DNA from: Rhizophagus irregularis
Taxonomy: Eukaryota; Glomeromycota; Glomeromycetes; Glomerales; Glomeraceae
Direction: 5' to 3'
DNA: 64,000 bases
NCBI RefSeq assembly: GCF_026210795.1
Contig: NC_089458.1
Span: forward strand, 1,752,001-1,816,000
Part shown: positions 45,650 through 57,271 of the stretch, in pieces
Layout: every line of letters begins with the position of its first letter
Numbering within the stretch: position 1 is the first letter of the stretch
Notes under the pieces: generated by a model
The model's database searches: none
What the model was told of the DNA's origin: nothing
The model's input: the letters and a program-made list of their open reading frames with translations, nothing else
Translations under genes and position numbers: made by a program

Positions 45650-46785
45650 CAATACAAAATGCTGTTATTATAATATTAATAAAATCCTTTATTACAATTA
45701 ATCACTTCCAGGCAAGATACAATGAATTCCAACAAGTTTTCACATCAGTAATAACTTGAAGGTATTAATTATTTTCTTAAAAATTCTATTTAATATAGAT
45801 TTTTAATTAATTATAATAATTAAAAAAATTATCATTAGAATTTATTAATTAATGAATAAAATGATTTATTGTTATTATTTTTGTTAAATTAATGATTTTT
45901 GTTAAATGAATAAAAGTTACCAAAATTAAATTTAGTAATAAATATTTGTAAAAATATTCAATAAATGATTTTTGTTAAAAAAAATGGTTTTTAAAATATA
46001 GTATAAGACCCCAGTGAAAAGAATGGCAGTCAGTTTTTTTGATATTACAAATGCAATTTATAGTAAAATGTGAATTTTTTTTTATTTTCTGAAAGAGTAA
46101 CAGAAATATATGATCATCTTCTGTGTCAATAAATGCTTCAATTTAATATTGTGTACTATTTGCACTCTTAACTAACATTCTTTTATTATGATATTTTAAT
46201 ATTTTCTTAACTTTCTTACCATCTAGAGGTCAGATTGAGACAAAATTATTACCATTGGATTCCTTTTGACTATGTGTGGTTCAAATGGTGACCTTAAAAT
46301 TCCTGTGTGGTATCTGTATAATGTGATAGTTCAAGTATAATAGTGAGTATGATGAATTTTTATGTTGCATAAAAATAATCATTTTCCAAAAACAATATAA
46401 AAGCTTAATAATATAACAAAATCCCATTATTTAAATCTCGTAATTGCAAGGAATCTAATAATTGTAATTTTGTTTTAACACAAGCTTTGGTTGATGAGAA
46501 AATGAAGTTTAAACTTTTTATTTCAAACTTTCATACCAAATTCAATTTTAATGTAAAAATTATCAGTAGTATTTCTCTGTAGTAATGTAATATAACAAGT
46601 TAAAAGTAAGTAGTTTTTTTTTGGAATTTATTATTATGTAGGATTTTGTGTATTTTAAAAAAATTTGTAGCAAATTATTATTCTCTGATTTCTATTAAAT
46701 TTATAACTTCTTTGTTTTTTAGAAGGTAAAATAGGCGTAAATTTTTTTTATTGCTTTTTAAAATGGTATTCTAAAATTCCATTGG
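45650..46785. other. A+T-rich spacer; no gene seen
   Basis: Only short AATGATTTTTGTTAAA repeats near 45880-45990 stand out. The sequence near 46220-46330 is slightly richer in G+C but has no open frame with a recognisable motif. Confidence 0.4.
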
Positions 46786-47191
46786 GCATTACAAGTTTTA
46801 ATTTAAGAACTTTTTTTAAATTTTTTCACTTTATTTAGATTTTTTACGTAAAATAAAAATGTTGAACATAGGAAACTTGGGTAAAATAAATCCTAATAAT
46901 GCAGAAGACTTTTTAAAGTTTATCTTGTATAATGAAGACATGTTTTGCTCAGCTCGGTTCATTTGTAAAAAATGGTTTCCTAAAAACTTTATTTGATAAG
47001 AGTCCACAAGCTATAAACAAAGCTCAGCTTTTAGTAGAGATGTTTGGCGAGTGTGCAAACCCAAAAAACTTTATGATACAGGTGAAGACAATGAATATAC
47101 AACCTACCACCCTTTCACTAATATTTTCTATAGCACTTTACGCTTCATCCAGGTTGTGGGATAATTTTGCTACCCACGCCTACACTCCATC

Positions 47192-48367
47192 AGGACCCCG
47201 GAAACTATATATATAGGTTGTTTCAAAATTTAAAAATTTACTATAATCTTTACCCAAGTTAAGCCAAAAATTTACTAATAACGTTACCCAGTTTACTAGT
47301 AACCTTAAATCTTTCCTATAAGTATTACCCAAAATAAAAATAACCTGTTTTGGTTTTTATAACCTGATTTTATTATTAATTATTATAGAAATTAACCAAA
47401 TATTGTTACTATAACACTAATTTACATGTTTTTGTGAAAAAAAATTAAAAATTTCCCAAGAATTTCCTTCCAAACATAGACGACCAGGTAAACTTGCAAC
47501 ATTATTTATATCCAAGCAACTGTTATCAAAACGATAAATAACTTGCTTTGGAGTTATATAAGCAAATATATTACCACCAGATTTACATATTTGAGAAAAT
47601 AAGTTGCCATTGGTATTGACAAATGTAGCAACTGAAATGTAAAATAAAGAATTTATGTTTTGAGAAAAAGAAACATAAGCATATCGCATAGATATTGATC
47701 TATATAGTGATAATATTTTTCCTAAAAATATACTTTCCTTTGATATATATATATAAAATAAATCAGTTTTCTCTTAATGGATTATTATCAGTTACATTTG
47801 CACGAGAAATGTTTAGGACTATAATGAAAATCTAATAAATAATAGAATAAAATTATTTACTATAAAAAACTCATTAAATATACCATTAATATATTGAGGT
47901 AATCCAATATTTTCTAAACTAATTGTTAGTTCTCTTTTCAGAAAAATTTGAAATTAACAAATTTTTGATTTTATTTTAAAAAATGCAAGCCGAAAGTTCC
48001 AAAAATAGTTCTACTTTTCCAAGTTTAGAATATTTTTACCCGATAATGAATATGATTCTGATGATTTTGATTTTCTAGGATATGAAAAAAAAAAATTTTC
48101 GATCATTTTTAACATTTATATGATATATATAAAATACCCCCTTAAAAATATATATATAATCGTTACCCACTATAGTAACGACCAAAAAATAAATCATAAG
48201 ATCATTACCCATTTTATATAATAACAATCTGGCCCTTACCCAATTTAACAAAAAACCTAAATCGTGTTTATAATAAAATTACCCGACATAAGCAATAACA
48301 ATTTTTGATTTTTATAATAACTTTATCCAGTTTACCGGTAACCTTTATATGAAGTTTTCAGGGTCCT
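47192..48367. mobile_element. 1176-bp TIR element inside ORF1 copy C, with a small ORF
   Basis: The ends AGGACCCCGGAAACTATATA and, inverted, AGGACCCTGAAAACTTCATA agree for about 30 bp, and both run into AGGTT. The interior repeats ACCCARTTTA and GTTACCC-like motifs near both ends. A 90-residue minus-strand frame (47417-47689) is discussed separately. A clean target duplication is not visible (ACTCCATC versus ACTCAAAT). Confidence 0.65.
47417..47689 (-). pseudogene. 90-residue cargo frame of unknown family
   Basis: The frame reads MRYAYVSFSQNINSLFYISV, ATFVNTNGNLFSQICKSGGN, and VASLPGRLCLEGNSWEIF, more protein-like than neighbouring noncoding DNA. No motif identifies it. It may be a captured gene piece inside the TIR element, or chance. 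Confidence 0.3.
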
Positions 48368-49440
48368 ACTCAAATTGTTTGCATCTATTAGCTCATCAAA
48401 TACAAAAACTACACCAAATCCAGTACTTGAAACGCCTCCAATACTGCCAGATGTGGAAATGACCCCTGTTAATTAAACTGTGACACCCAAAACTTTCCAG
48501 AAACAAGATAAATAAAAGGCGCGTATTACAGATGATAAACTAGTCAAGAACCAATCAATAACGGCAAATCCTGGTGCACAAATATCAGCCAAAACCTCAT
48601 AAGGAGAAGAATTTAACTGGATACAAAGAAGTTGAAGGCGAGCGAGAGCAAGTCAGAGACATAATTGTATATGATATTCCATATACCTGAAACATTGAGA
48701 AAATCTTAGGAGAATTAACGTTATAGGTCATACTATTAAGTTGTCAGTTAAATGGAATACCAGACCCTTAGAGTCAAAATAGTTTTGAACTCATTTACCC
48801 TTCCCCAATTTAATAGGTTCTGGACGACTGACCTGGGAGGTATACTGGTGAGATGGTTTCCCGCAAGTTGGACTCTATGAGAAAGAAAACAACGTGAGAT
48901 GTTATTCATGATATTCTGGAAGAAATGATGATGGCTACCTTGTGAAATGACCGTAAACCAACAACATTTTTAATGACGTGCAGTGCTAACAACAAGTAAA
49001 GGAAAGAGAAAACTTGTAGGCTATTTCGAGAATTGGGAGGCCACGCTCAAGGCTTTAGATACTCTTCAAGTTTTCCTTGCTTTAGATAAGGAGTTGAAAT
49101 GGTGTCAATACTCTATTTCTACCTTGAAGAAACAGCACAAGCTGAAGGCTAAAAATACTCTGAATAAGAAGTCTGGGAATACTGGACATAATTCGATTAG
49201 TAATTAGCCTAAAAAGAAGGATAAGAAGTCCTTGATCAAAGCCGCTAAAAATGATAACCAGTTGAAGAACCTGAATTCTCAAAAGAAGGCAAAGAAATCC
49301 TCAAAGAGTAAGGGTGGTAATAAAGGTAACAATGAGGTTTTAGCAGAGATTTTAACTTTATTACAAAAATTAAATTAGTCTCATTCCTATTTATAGTACC
49401 CTGGGTATGATACAGATTTCAGAGGTTTTGACCTTATACC

Positions 49441-49609
49441 CAGTGTTGTCATGGGACAATGTCTGGTAGCAAAAATGTTTAGCATCCAATTATGCATAAA
49501 TATATATAATTTTTGTAGAGTTTTTTAAGTTACAGAAGAGTACGGACAGAGCGCAGACATGTCTGGGACAACCAAAAAAAACTGCAGACATCAAAAATGT
49601 ACAATACTG
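49441..49609. mobile_element. 169-bp hAT MITE related to the DUF659 hAT, 8-bp TSD CTTATACC
   Basis: CTTATACC lies at 49433-49440 and 49610-49617. The left end CAGTGTTGTCATGGGACA is nearly the terminus of the hAT at 50733-56928. The right end is CAATACTG, inverted with one transition. Noncoding; it was probably mobilised by that hAT family's transposase. Confidence 0.9.
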
Positions 49610-49671
49610 CTTATACCCCCACCATTGCATGAGTTTTTATTATTAGTAGATATGGGTATTTATCATGAGTA

Positions 49672-49843
49672 CAGTCAACCCTTGTTATAATAAACCCTAG
49701 GTTCCAGACCTCAACTTCGCTATAGGGCTATAGTGAAGATTTTAAGAGATTTGATTGGTTAATTCATTATAGCAAGGGGAAATTTATTATAGTTGTCTGA
49801 AAAATTCATTATATTAAGGGTTCGCTATATCAAGGTTTGACTG
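49672..49843. mobile_element. 172-bp Tigger-like MITE, TA TSD
   Basis: The ends CAGTCAACCCTTGTTATAAT and, inverted, CAGTCAAACCTTGATATAGC are flanked by TA (49670-49671 and 49844-49845). The termini resemble the Tigger at 13196-15682 (CAGTCAAACTTCGATATACC), so a pogo-type transposase probably moved it. Confidence 0.9.
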
Positions 49844-51072
49844 TAATACCTAGGTATTTATTAAATTATTTTAAATAATAAAATTGGTAGAAAATGGGAG
49901 TTCTTTTTTGTAGGGTACTGTGCATAGGGGTATTGTGGCCCACAAAATACGGTATTTTTCTAATTAGAATATAGAGCATTTTTAGCTGCAGAATTTTTTT
50001 ATATTTTATTTCGCTTTATACACCCATAGGCTATAGAGAGGCTTGCCTCAGTTGATTCCTTTATTTTTACCCAATGTGTATGGGTTAAACTAGGCGGGTA
50101 GTTTTACCTAGGTATAGCTCTACTCTTTATTCAAGAGTGAGGTCTGATGGCAAGAAATTTAAGCTTCTAGCACTGGATGTTCCTTAACGACCCAATTACT
50201 CATATTTTAGCCTTTCGTATTTACGTATTGATTGTCTTTAATTTGTATTGGTTGTTTCTGACTACTCTTATAAAAATAAAATAAAATAAATATACAAGTT
50301 TTAATTTAAATAGGAAAATACAAATGATATTCACACCACCATTCTTTTCACCAGGAACTGTAATTTTCATTAAAATATAAAAAATCATCATTATTTGTTA
50401 AAGATCAGGAACCCTATGAAAATAAAATATATTTAAAATTTTATTAAAATATACTTAAAATAAATATCAATTTTAATTCACGATATACTTATAATATACC
50501 TAGAATATGCCTAAAATACTCTTAAAATATACTTTTAATGTACTTGTTTTTTTTGCCCAAGTACTTAAATTATACTTAAAATATACTTAAACTAAAATTT
50601 AATACATGTTTAAAATATTCTTAAAATGTGCTTAAAATTCAATTTAAGTATATTTTAAGTATAATTTAAGTACTTGGGCAAAAACAAATACATTAAAAGT
50701 ATATTTTAAGAGTATTTTAGGCATATTTTAGGCAGTGTTGTACATGGACACTGTCTGCAGTAGTGTTGTTATCGGCCCGGTTCGGTCCGACTTGAAGCTA
50801 AAGTCAAGCCACGCTGATAAAAAGTCAAGCCGAACCAAGCCGAACCGAATCGACTTGAAGTTATAAGTCGAACCAAACCGTAAAGTCGATGGCGGGCTGA
50901 TGGAATCGATGGAGTCGATGGAGTCGATGGCGGGCCGATGGGGTTGATGGAGTTGATGGAATCGATATAATCAAATAAATCAATAAATTTATAACTAAAT
51001 AATAAAAACACTTTAAATTTATTTTTATATTTAAAATTTAAACTTTATTTATTAATTTTATAAAATATAAAT

Positions 51073-53081
51073 TCAACTAAATAGTTGTATCCATGAATTC
51101 AAACACATACATGCTTCAATTGCACTATCTCCCAACCTATTTCTTCTTTTATTAATCAATTCACCAGATTTGGAAAAAGCTTGTTCACTTGGGACAGATG
51201 TAGAAGGTATACCTATATAATCACGTGCAATTTTGGATAAAAGTGGATAATGTAACTTGTGATTTCTCCACCATTCACAGGGATTAATATTTGAAGGTTC
51301 TAATGGAATTATTAAATATTCATTAATCTCATTACGTGATTGTGAATTATTGGATTTTTTCTTTTTTTGAAGCATATGATCTAAAAGTCCAATAGATTTT
51401 CTTTTATTTCCTTCTAAAGTATCATTATTATCTTCATCAAATAGTTTTTCCAAATCTTGATAATTATTAAATTTATCTATAAGCATCTGTTTTAAGTCTT
51501 CTTCATTAATATTATCAGGAAGTATTTGTGTCTTATAGCGAGGATCTAATACTAAAGCCAAATAAGCACTTGTATTATAAAGATTTCCTGATATAGAATT
51601 AAATTTGTCATTCATTTCTTGAGCAACTTCTTTTACCCATTTTATTTTGGTTTTATATATAGTTGTTGTTATATGATCAGACAAATGATCCAAAAGAAGT
51701 AATAATGTTCTAAGAGTAGGATAATTGGATCCAGACATTACTTCTGTAAAATCAAAAAATGGCTTTAAAAAACTGCAAAAATGTTCAATTTCCTTCCATT
51801 CACTTTCTGATAGATCCAATTTAACAAAATCTTTATTTAAGGATAATACAGAAGTAATTATTAATTTGTTTGTAAGAAAAGATTCCAACATAGAATATGT
51901 GCTATTCCATCTGGTTCTGACATCACGTATTAATTTCTTATAATTGACTTGCAATTTCTCTGCCAAATCTAACAATTCTTGTTTTTTTTTTGGTGATCTT
52001 CTTATTTCTACAACAAAAGCTCTTACCTTATCAATAACAGGTTGTAATTTTTTTAATCCAGCATTTACTACAAGAGCAACTGTATGAGCACCACACCTAA
52101 TTATATTGAAATTTACTTGCAATTCACTTGAAAGGTTTGTAGAAAGTAAATTCATTCCTGCAACTTGATTAGCTCCATTATCAATAGTAATTGTCGAGGC
52201 TTTTGTTGTAATAGAAAATTCTTGAAAAATTTTCAAAGTTGCTTCTTTAATTTGTTCACCAGTGTGAGGGTGAGGAAATCTTTGAAAAGCAATTACTGTA
52301 TGTTTCAAATCCCATTTATCATCAATCCAATGTGCAGTAAGGACCATATATGGAGCACCAGTATCAGATGTCCACATATCAGATGTAAATGAAATTTTTG
52401 AATCATTTTCCTAAATAATTAAACAATTTAAGTAATGATAATAATTTTAAATAATCCATCATAAAATAAACTTACCTGAAATAATTTTATAATATCTTTT
52501 TTATATTGACCATATTTTTCACCAATTTTTTTACGAAGAGTTTGTCTTGAAAAAATTTGAAATCTAGGATTAAGGCTTGTAATAAATTTTTTAAAATGGA
52601 GATTATCAACAACTCTAAATGGCTGGCAATCTGCAATCACCCAATTTATAAGATTATTTAAAATATCTAAATATTCTTTCCCTTGTAATTTTGCATATGT
52701 TGTTTGAGCCCTACTAAATGCAACTTCAATTGATCCTGCTCCTCCAGGTTGAACCTTTGAATGCTTTTTTTCCCAATGATCATTGAGAGTAGTAGTTGTA
52801 GAAGATTTTGATGATTACAATAATTACATTTAATACTTATACGATTACCATTTTCATCACAAATTTTTTCAAACTGTGCTTGGTGCACGAGTTGGAGGTA
52901 TATTCTTCAGTTTCTTTTCTAATGAATGTAGCGAAACCTCTTCATCAGTCCTTTCTTCCTGCATCTCCTGCATATAATCATCATCATTAATTATTTGAAC
53001 AATTGGTTCTAATATACAATCCCCAATTGTCAAATCCCTTTCATTTTCACGATCATTATCCTTTTCTAGATTATCACTCAT
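51073..53081 (-). pseudogene. BED-type hAT transposase, nearly intact
   Basis: The minus strand starts MSDNLEKDNDRENERDL at 53081. A BED zinc finger follows (KCNYCN, then LNDHWEKKHSK, 52840-52750), then a DNA-binding region (FRVVDNLHFKKFITSLNPRF). A 65-bp intron spans 52475-52411 with GTAAG and TTTAG ends. The long exon 52410-51073 reads FTSDMWTSDTGAPY, ITIDNGANQ, RCGAHTVALVVN and, near the end, STSVPSEQAFSKSGELINKR, the hAT dimerisation motif. Catalytic candidates are the Asp in SDMWTSD, the Asp in IDNGAN and a later Glu. Damage is limited to a TGA and small frameshifts around the BED finger (about 52825-52880). The main exon is open for more than 430 codons, so this is a young copy. Confidence 0.9.
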
Positions 53082-53189
53082 AATGAAAAATTGGAATGGG
53101 TTAGATTTTTCTGGATTCTGAAAATTTGAATTTTGAAATTAGATAATCAAAGTTTCTTCTATTTTTGATTTCAGTCATTTCACTTTTTA

Positions 53190-53565
53190 AATCTCTACTA
53201 ACCTTCTCTTTTCGTTTTTTTTTTGTATTTTTCTTTTTAGGAACGTCCGAAACGCTCAGAATAGTTTCTTTTGATCGAAATTCGCCTAGAAACTCCGGAA
53301 TTTAGGTAAGTTAATTCTTTTTTTTCTTTTATTTTCATTATTTAAGATAAATAGTTAAATACTAATCTTTCCTTTTGTATTTTTCTTTTTAAGAACGTCC
53401 GGAACGCTCAGAATGGTTTCTTTTGATCGAAATTTGCCTAGAAACTCCAGAATTTAGGTAAGTTATTTCTTTTTTTTTCTTTTGTTTTCATTATTTAAGA
53501 TAAACATTAACCTTATTGTTTTTTTTTGCTATATTTCTTTTAGGAACGCGTAGAACGGTCTTGGC
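53190..53565. repeat. three tandem ~152-bp units, each resembling an exon with splice sites
   Basis: Units begin at 53241, 53393 and 53544. Each has a pyrimidine-rich stretch ending in TTTTTAG or TTTTAAG, then GAACGTCCGRAACGCTCAGA or a variant; the first two units end AATTTAG|GTAAGTTA after 65 bp. The third diverges after GAACGCG. They lie in the 5' part of the BED hAT, on the strand opposite the transposase. Confidence 0.8.
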
Positions 53566-54082
53566 TCTTGACTTCGTTGAAAATTGTTGAAAGTTAGGGG
53601 TTAAGCAAAACACTTAAGCGTTCCGCCTTCACCACTTTGGCTTGGAGCCTTGGACGCTTGGATACTTGAAAAAAAAAATGTGGCTTAAAAAAATAATCAC
53701 CGATCAGGCGGAGATCAGCGATCAAGTGACTATCGACTCCATCAACTTCATCGGCCCGCCGCAGTCAAGTCGAACCGGACCGCGACTTGAATTCCTTAAA
53801 GTCAAACCAAACCGATTCGACTTCAAGCTTGAAGCCGAACCGAATCAACCCCATCAGCCCGGCTCAGCCCGGTTCGATGCGGCTTGTACTTAACAACACT
53901 AGTCCGCAGCATTTTGCTTAGACAATAATGTCTGTGTCCCGTGTCCATTGTCCATGTCCCAGAAAATGTCCCAATCATCACTTGTCATACGGACAGTGTC
54001 CAAGCATATTTCCAAATTGTCCAGAACAATTTTATATGTCCGGCCAGTCCGGGATGTCCGTATCTAAGCCACAATAAAAATT

Positions 54083-56665
54083 TCCACAAAAAATTTTCAT
54101 TATGCCACATTGTTAGCTCCATATATTATTAGAACTGATATTAAAGTTAACAAAAGCAACCTCAAAACTTTTTGTAAACCTTGTATAGAAGAGTTGGGAG
54201 AGGAGAAAGGGCAAAAAACATGGTTTCCAAATAAAAAAGATCGAATAGTTCAACATTTTAAGAAATGTACTAATTTTTTTGCCCAAACAAATGAAGAGCA
54301 ATGAAAAGAAGTATTTGAATTACTACAAACTAATAACAATAATGTTATTACGAATATAATTCCTCAAAAGAGAACATGTAAATATTTTAAAAAATTCAAT
54401 AGATTATTAAATAATATTTCATAACATGTATATTTATTTTAATTCCAGACTCTACATCCTCTCAAGTTTCTCTGGCATCAAGTTCTTTTCATAAAGTAGC
54501 AGTGATTAACCGTTCATCATGTTATGGGCCTATGGATAATTATATTGTGCGATCCTTATCTAAAGAAGATTTAAAAAAGTTTAACATGTTACTACTTCAA
54601 CTTACGGTCTCCTGTGGATGGGCATTATCATGGCCTGAAGCTAAGGAGTTATTCGATTTTTTAAATCCTTTTCTTAAACTACCTGATCACCATGTTCTTG
54701 GGGGTGATATTTTAAAACAAGTTGTAACTGATGCAGATAAAGCTATGGAAACTGCACTTAAAGAAGATCCTGTTGGTGTGACTTTAACTTTTGATGGATG
54801 GACCAATGTAAAGAATGAGCAATTGTTAGGAACAGTTATATTATCTTCTGAAGGAAAGCCTTATGTTAGGAAAGCAGTTGATATCACATCTGAACGTGAA
54901 AATAATGCTGCAGTAATAAATAAAACTGAAGCAATGCTTACTGAGTTAAAAAATAAAGAAATTACTGTTTGCGCTATAGTTACTGATAGTGCATCTGCAT
55001 ATGCTGCAGCTCAGTATTGTATTTTTTTATTATTTGATTTAATTTATTTAAATATTTAAAGATTTACATATCTTTTATATTATATTATATAAGACACCGG
55101 ATGAGAATTTCGAATAGGTCAATAATATTTTTACCATGTTTTGCCCATCAGATTAACCTTTGTGTGGGCGAAATTTTCAAAGAATCTACTGAATTTAAGA
55201 TTACTGTTGATCGTGGTATCCGGCTTGCTACTTATTTTAACAATTCAAATCATAAATTCTTTATTGGACATTTACAAAATCAGCAATATGAAACATATAA
55301 AAAACATATTGCAATATCTGTTCCAGGAGAGACACGATGGAATAGTCTTTATAATATGTGTGTTAGTCTTTTAAAAACTCAACAAGCATTACAAGTAAGC
55401 ATATTTAAATAATTTAATCATTTATTAAAAATTAGCAATAAATATAAACTTAATTCTAATTTTTTTATTAGATTCTAGCTATCAATTTCAAACCACCAAT
55501 TGTTGAAACACGTCATCAGCAAGGAGAAACACCAACTTTACCACGTGAAATATTTGAGATTATTGACTCTTCTACATTCTGGGATCAAATTACGCTTATT
55601 AATGAAATTCTTGATCCATATTGCAAATTGCTTAATTTACTACAATGTGATAAGGCACGTTTATTTCAGGTAGTACATAGTATGAATTTTTGGTTCAATT
55701 TTGGTTGAATTATTCAGATGATACACTTGCTAAACGAATTATTGGACGATTGGAAAAACGTTGGAAAGATTGGGAACAACCCCTCCTTTTACTATCTTAT
55801 TTATTACATCCTGAGTACCGAATGAATCAATTTAATAATACAATTTCTAGTGTCAATTATTCAGCATTTGGAAAGTGGCTAATGTATTATTATCGTGCAT
55901 GGTCTGAAAAAAAACCAAAATGTATACTCCGTGAGTTTGATGATTTCTGGCTAGCTAAATATCCATTTGATCTTGAATCTTATAGACAATTTGATAATGA
56001 CATTTGGCATTATTGGTGCTATATTAGTGTTTCTACAAATGAATTGGGTTTTGTAGCTTGTAGAATTTTTGGTATATGCATAAATCAGCTTCTGTAAAAA
56101 GGCTTTGGAGCTGCATGGGGTTTTTACAAACAAATTAGCATAATAGATTAATGGTATATTTTATATTCATATTTTGTTAAAAACATATATATTCTAACAT
56201 TAATTTTTTAATATATAGTCATCTAATAAAGCTCTCCAAATGAGCAAATTAAGAGCTGAAATTACATATGGCCACCGTCTTCATAATAATCCACCATCTA
56301 TTGAACAAACATTAGATATTAATAATGTAAATGAAACTGATATTAATCAACATTTTAATAATATAAATGGTTCAGAAAATGTTAGAGATAATAGTCCAGC
56401 TGCTAATTTAGAAACTAATTTTGAACCAATAGAAGATGATTCAGATGATAAAATCACTGAACCCCGGCTAGAAAATGATTTTGGTGAATATCTTCAAGGT
56501 TGGGCTGAAATGCTAGAGGAAGAGAAAAATGCTGAGCTTGATGAAGAAACTGAAGAACAAAGTAATACACAAATAGGTGATGTTACTCATCCCGCTAATG
56601 ATACTAGTGCTAAATGGGATTTGTTAACACTCTTTAATAATATAGATGTAAACTTACCATTCTAA
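54083..56665 (+). pseudogene. DUF659-type hAT transposase with four introns
   Basis: Exon 1 (54083-54377) has a zinc finger: CKPCIEELGEEKGQKTWFPN followed by RIVQHFKKC. Introns are 54378-54448, 55014-55093, 55395-55471 and 56154-56218. Exon 2 holds YGPMDNYIVRSL, VTLTFDGWTNVKNEQLLGTV and VCAIVTDSASAYAAAQ, the DUF659 block with two catalytic-type Asp residues. Exon 3 has IIFLPCFAHQINLCVGEIF and GETRWNSLYNMC. Exon 4 contains RIIGRLEKRWKDWEQPLL and FVACRIFGICIN, and, after a frameshift near 56080, SVKRLWSCMGFLQTN. The acidic C-terminus ends at 56665. A TGA at about 54302 and frameshifts near 55685 and 56080 make it a light pseudogene. Confidence 0.85.
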
Positions 56666-57049
56666 TAATTGATGTAAATTTGCTGTATCTCTGATGTTAA
56701 TTTTGCAAAATAATAAATGGATTTTACGTTTAAACATAAATATACTAATTATTAATCAATAATCATTATTCTAAACGTAAACTTTTATTTAAATCGTAAA
56801 ATAAAATAATCATGTGATTTATATATAATATCTGTGATATGTCCAGGACATAAAAAGTGCAGGATACGGACAGGGACTGTCTGGTCCCGGCTGTCTCATG
56901 TCCGTGTCTGTGTCCCATGACAACACTGATTTAGATATATTATAAGTATATCGTGAATTAAAATTGATACTTATTTTAAGTATATTTTAATAAAATTTTA
57001 AGTATATTTTAAGTATAAAGACTTTTCATAGAGGAATTTATATCATTTA

Positions 57050-57245
57050 CTTCACTAATAATTTGATTCAGAATTTCTAGATGTTTTTCTGTTTGCTTTG
57101 AATACTTTGCTCTTCTCTACTGGTAAAAGACTTTTCTCGATTATAATCAACCTAGGAATTAGTAATTGTGCAGATTTTACTATATTGCTGCTATTATCTA
57201 TTGTAATTGTAAATAAAGAATATGGCACATACTGTATTTGATTGT
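57050..57245 (-). pseudogene. hAT transposase scrap (IDN block)
   Basis: The minus strand from about 57245 reads LFTITIDNSSNIVKSAQLLI and then LLPVEKSKVFKANRKTSRNS. The ITIDNSSN block matches the second catalytic region of BED hATs (ITIDNGANQ in the 51-kb copy). Only this piece is present, between the fold-back end and the next TIR element. Confidence 0.4.
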
Positions 57246-57271
57246 GAGAATTGCTTCATTTAATTATCAAT

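Larger units (their letters stand above)
46860..49378 (+). pseudogene. ORF1-like RNA-binding protein, retroelement family 1 copy C
   Basis: A frameshift near 46925 splits the N-terminus (MLNIGNLGKINPNNAEDFLK, then FAQLGSFVKNGFLKTLFDKS). Next come LLVEMFGECANPKNF and TTLSLIFSIALYASSRLWDN. After the 1.18-kb insert, decayed blocks correspond to KARITDDK, DIIVYDIPYT with stop, and a Lys-rich tail from 48983 (KRKLVGYFENWEATLKALDT). The final NEVLAEILTLLQKLN precedes TAG at 49376. Domain order equals copies A and B, with more decay. Confidence 0.65.
46807..50292 (+). mobile_element. ORF1-only non-LTR retroelement, family 1 copy C, 17-bp TSD
   Basis: The 17-bp direct repeat TACAAGTTTTAATTTAA lies at 46790-46806 and 50293-50309. 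The right copy follows an AAAATAAAATAAAATAAA tail. The unit holds a short leader, the ORF1-like gene (46860-49378) and a 3' leader. Three later insertions are nested in it: 47192-48367, 49441-49609 and 49672-49843. Without them the unit is about 2.0 kb, the same as copy A. No second ORF. Confidence 0.9.
50761..53902 (-). mobile_element. BED-type hAT transposon, 3142 bp, 8-bp TSD GTCYGCAG
   Basis: GTCTGCAG (50753-50760) and GTCCGCAG (53903-53910) flank the element and differ by one transition. The ends TAGTGTTGTTA are exact inverted repeats. Subterminal DNA on both sides is G+C-rich and repeats CGACTTGAAG, AAGTCGAACC and GTCAAGCCGAACC, likely transposase-binding sites. Truncated relatives lie at 20398-21876 and 33245-33423. 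Confidence 0.95.
50733..56928 (+). mobile_element. DUF659-type hAT transposon, itself split by another hAT
   Basis: The ends CAGTGTTGTACATGGACA and, inverted, CAGTGTTGTCATGGGACA bound the element, with subterminal GTCC/GGAC-rich motifs (repeated TGTCC) at both ends. The flanks ATTTTAGG and ATTTAGA, read against the other arm of the fold-back, are an 8-bp duplication with one transition and one lost T. Element length is 6196 bp, or about 3046 bp after removing the nested hAT and its duplication. The gene occupies 54083-56665. Confidence 0.85.
50411..57034. mobile_element. A+T-rich fold-back element split by a hAT nest
   Basis: The left arm from CCCTATGAAAAT (50411) contains AATTTTAATTCACGATATAC and CTTAAAATATACTT repeats. 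The same series returns inverted around a centre near 50610 (GCCCAAGTACTTAAATTATA pairs with its reverse), and the far part of the right arm is displaced to 56929-57034 (GTATATCGTGAATTAAAATT to TTTTCATAGAGG). The original element was about 430 bp. The hAT at 50733-56928 sits inside the right arm. Confidence 0.85.
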
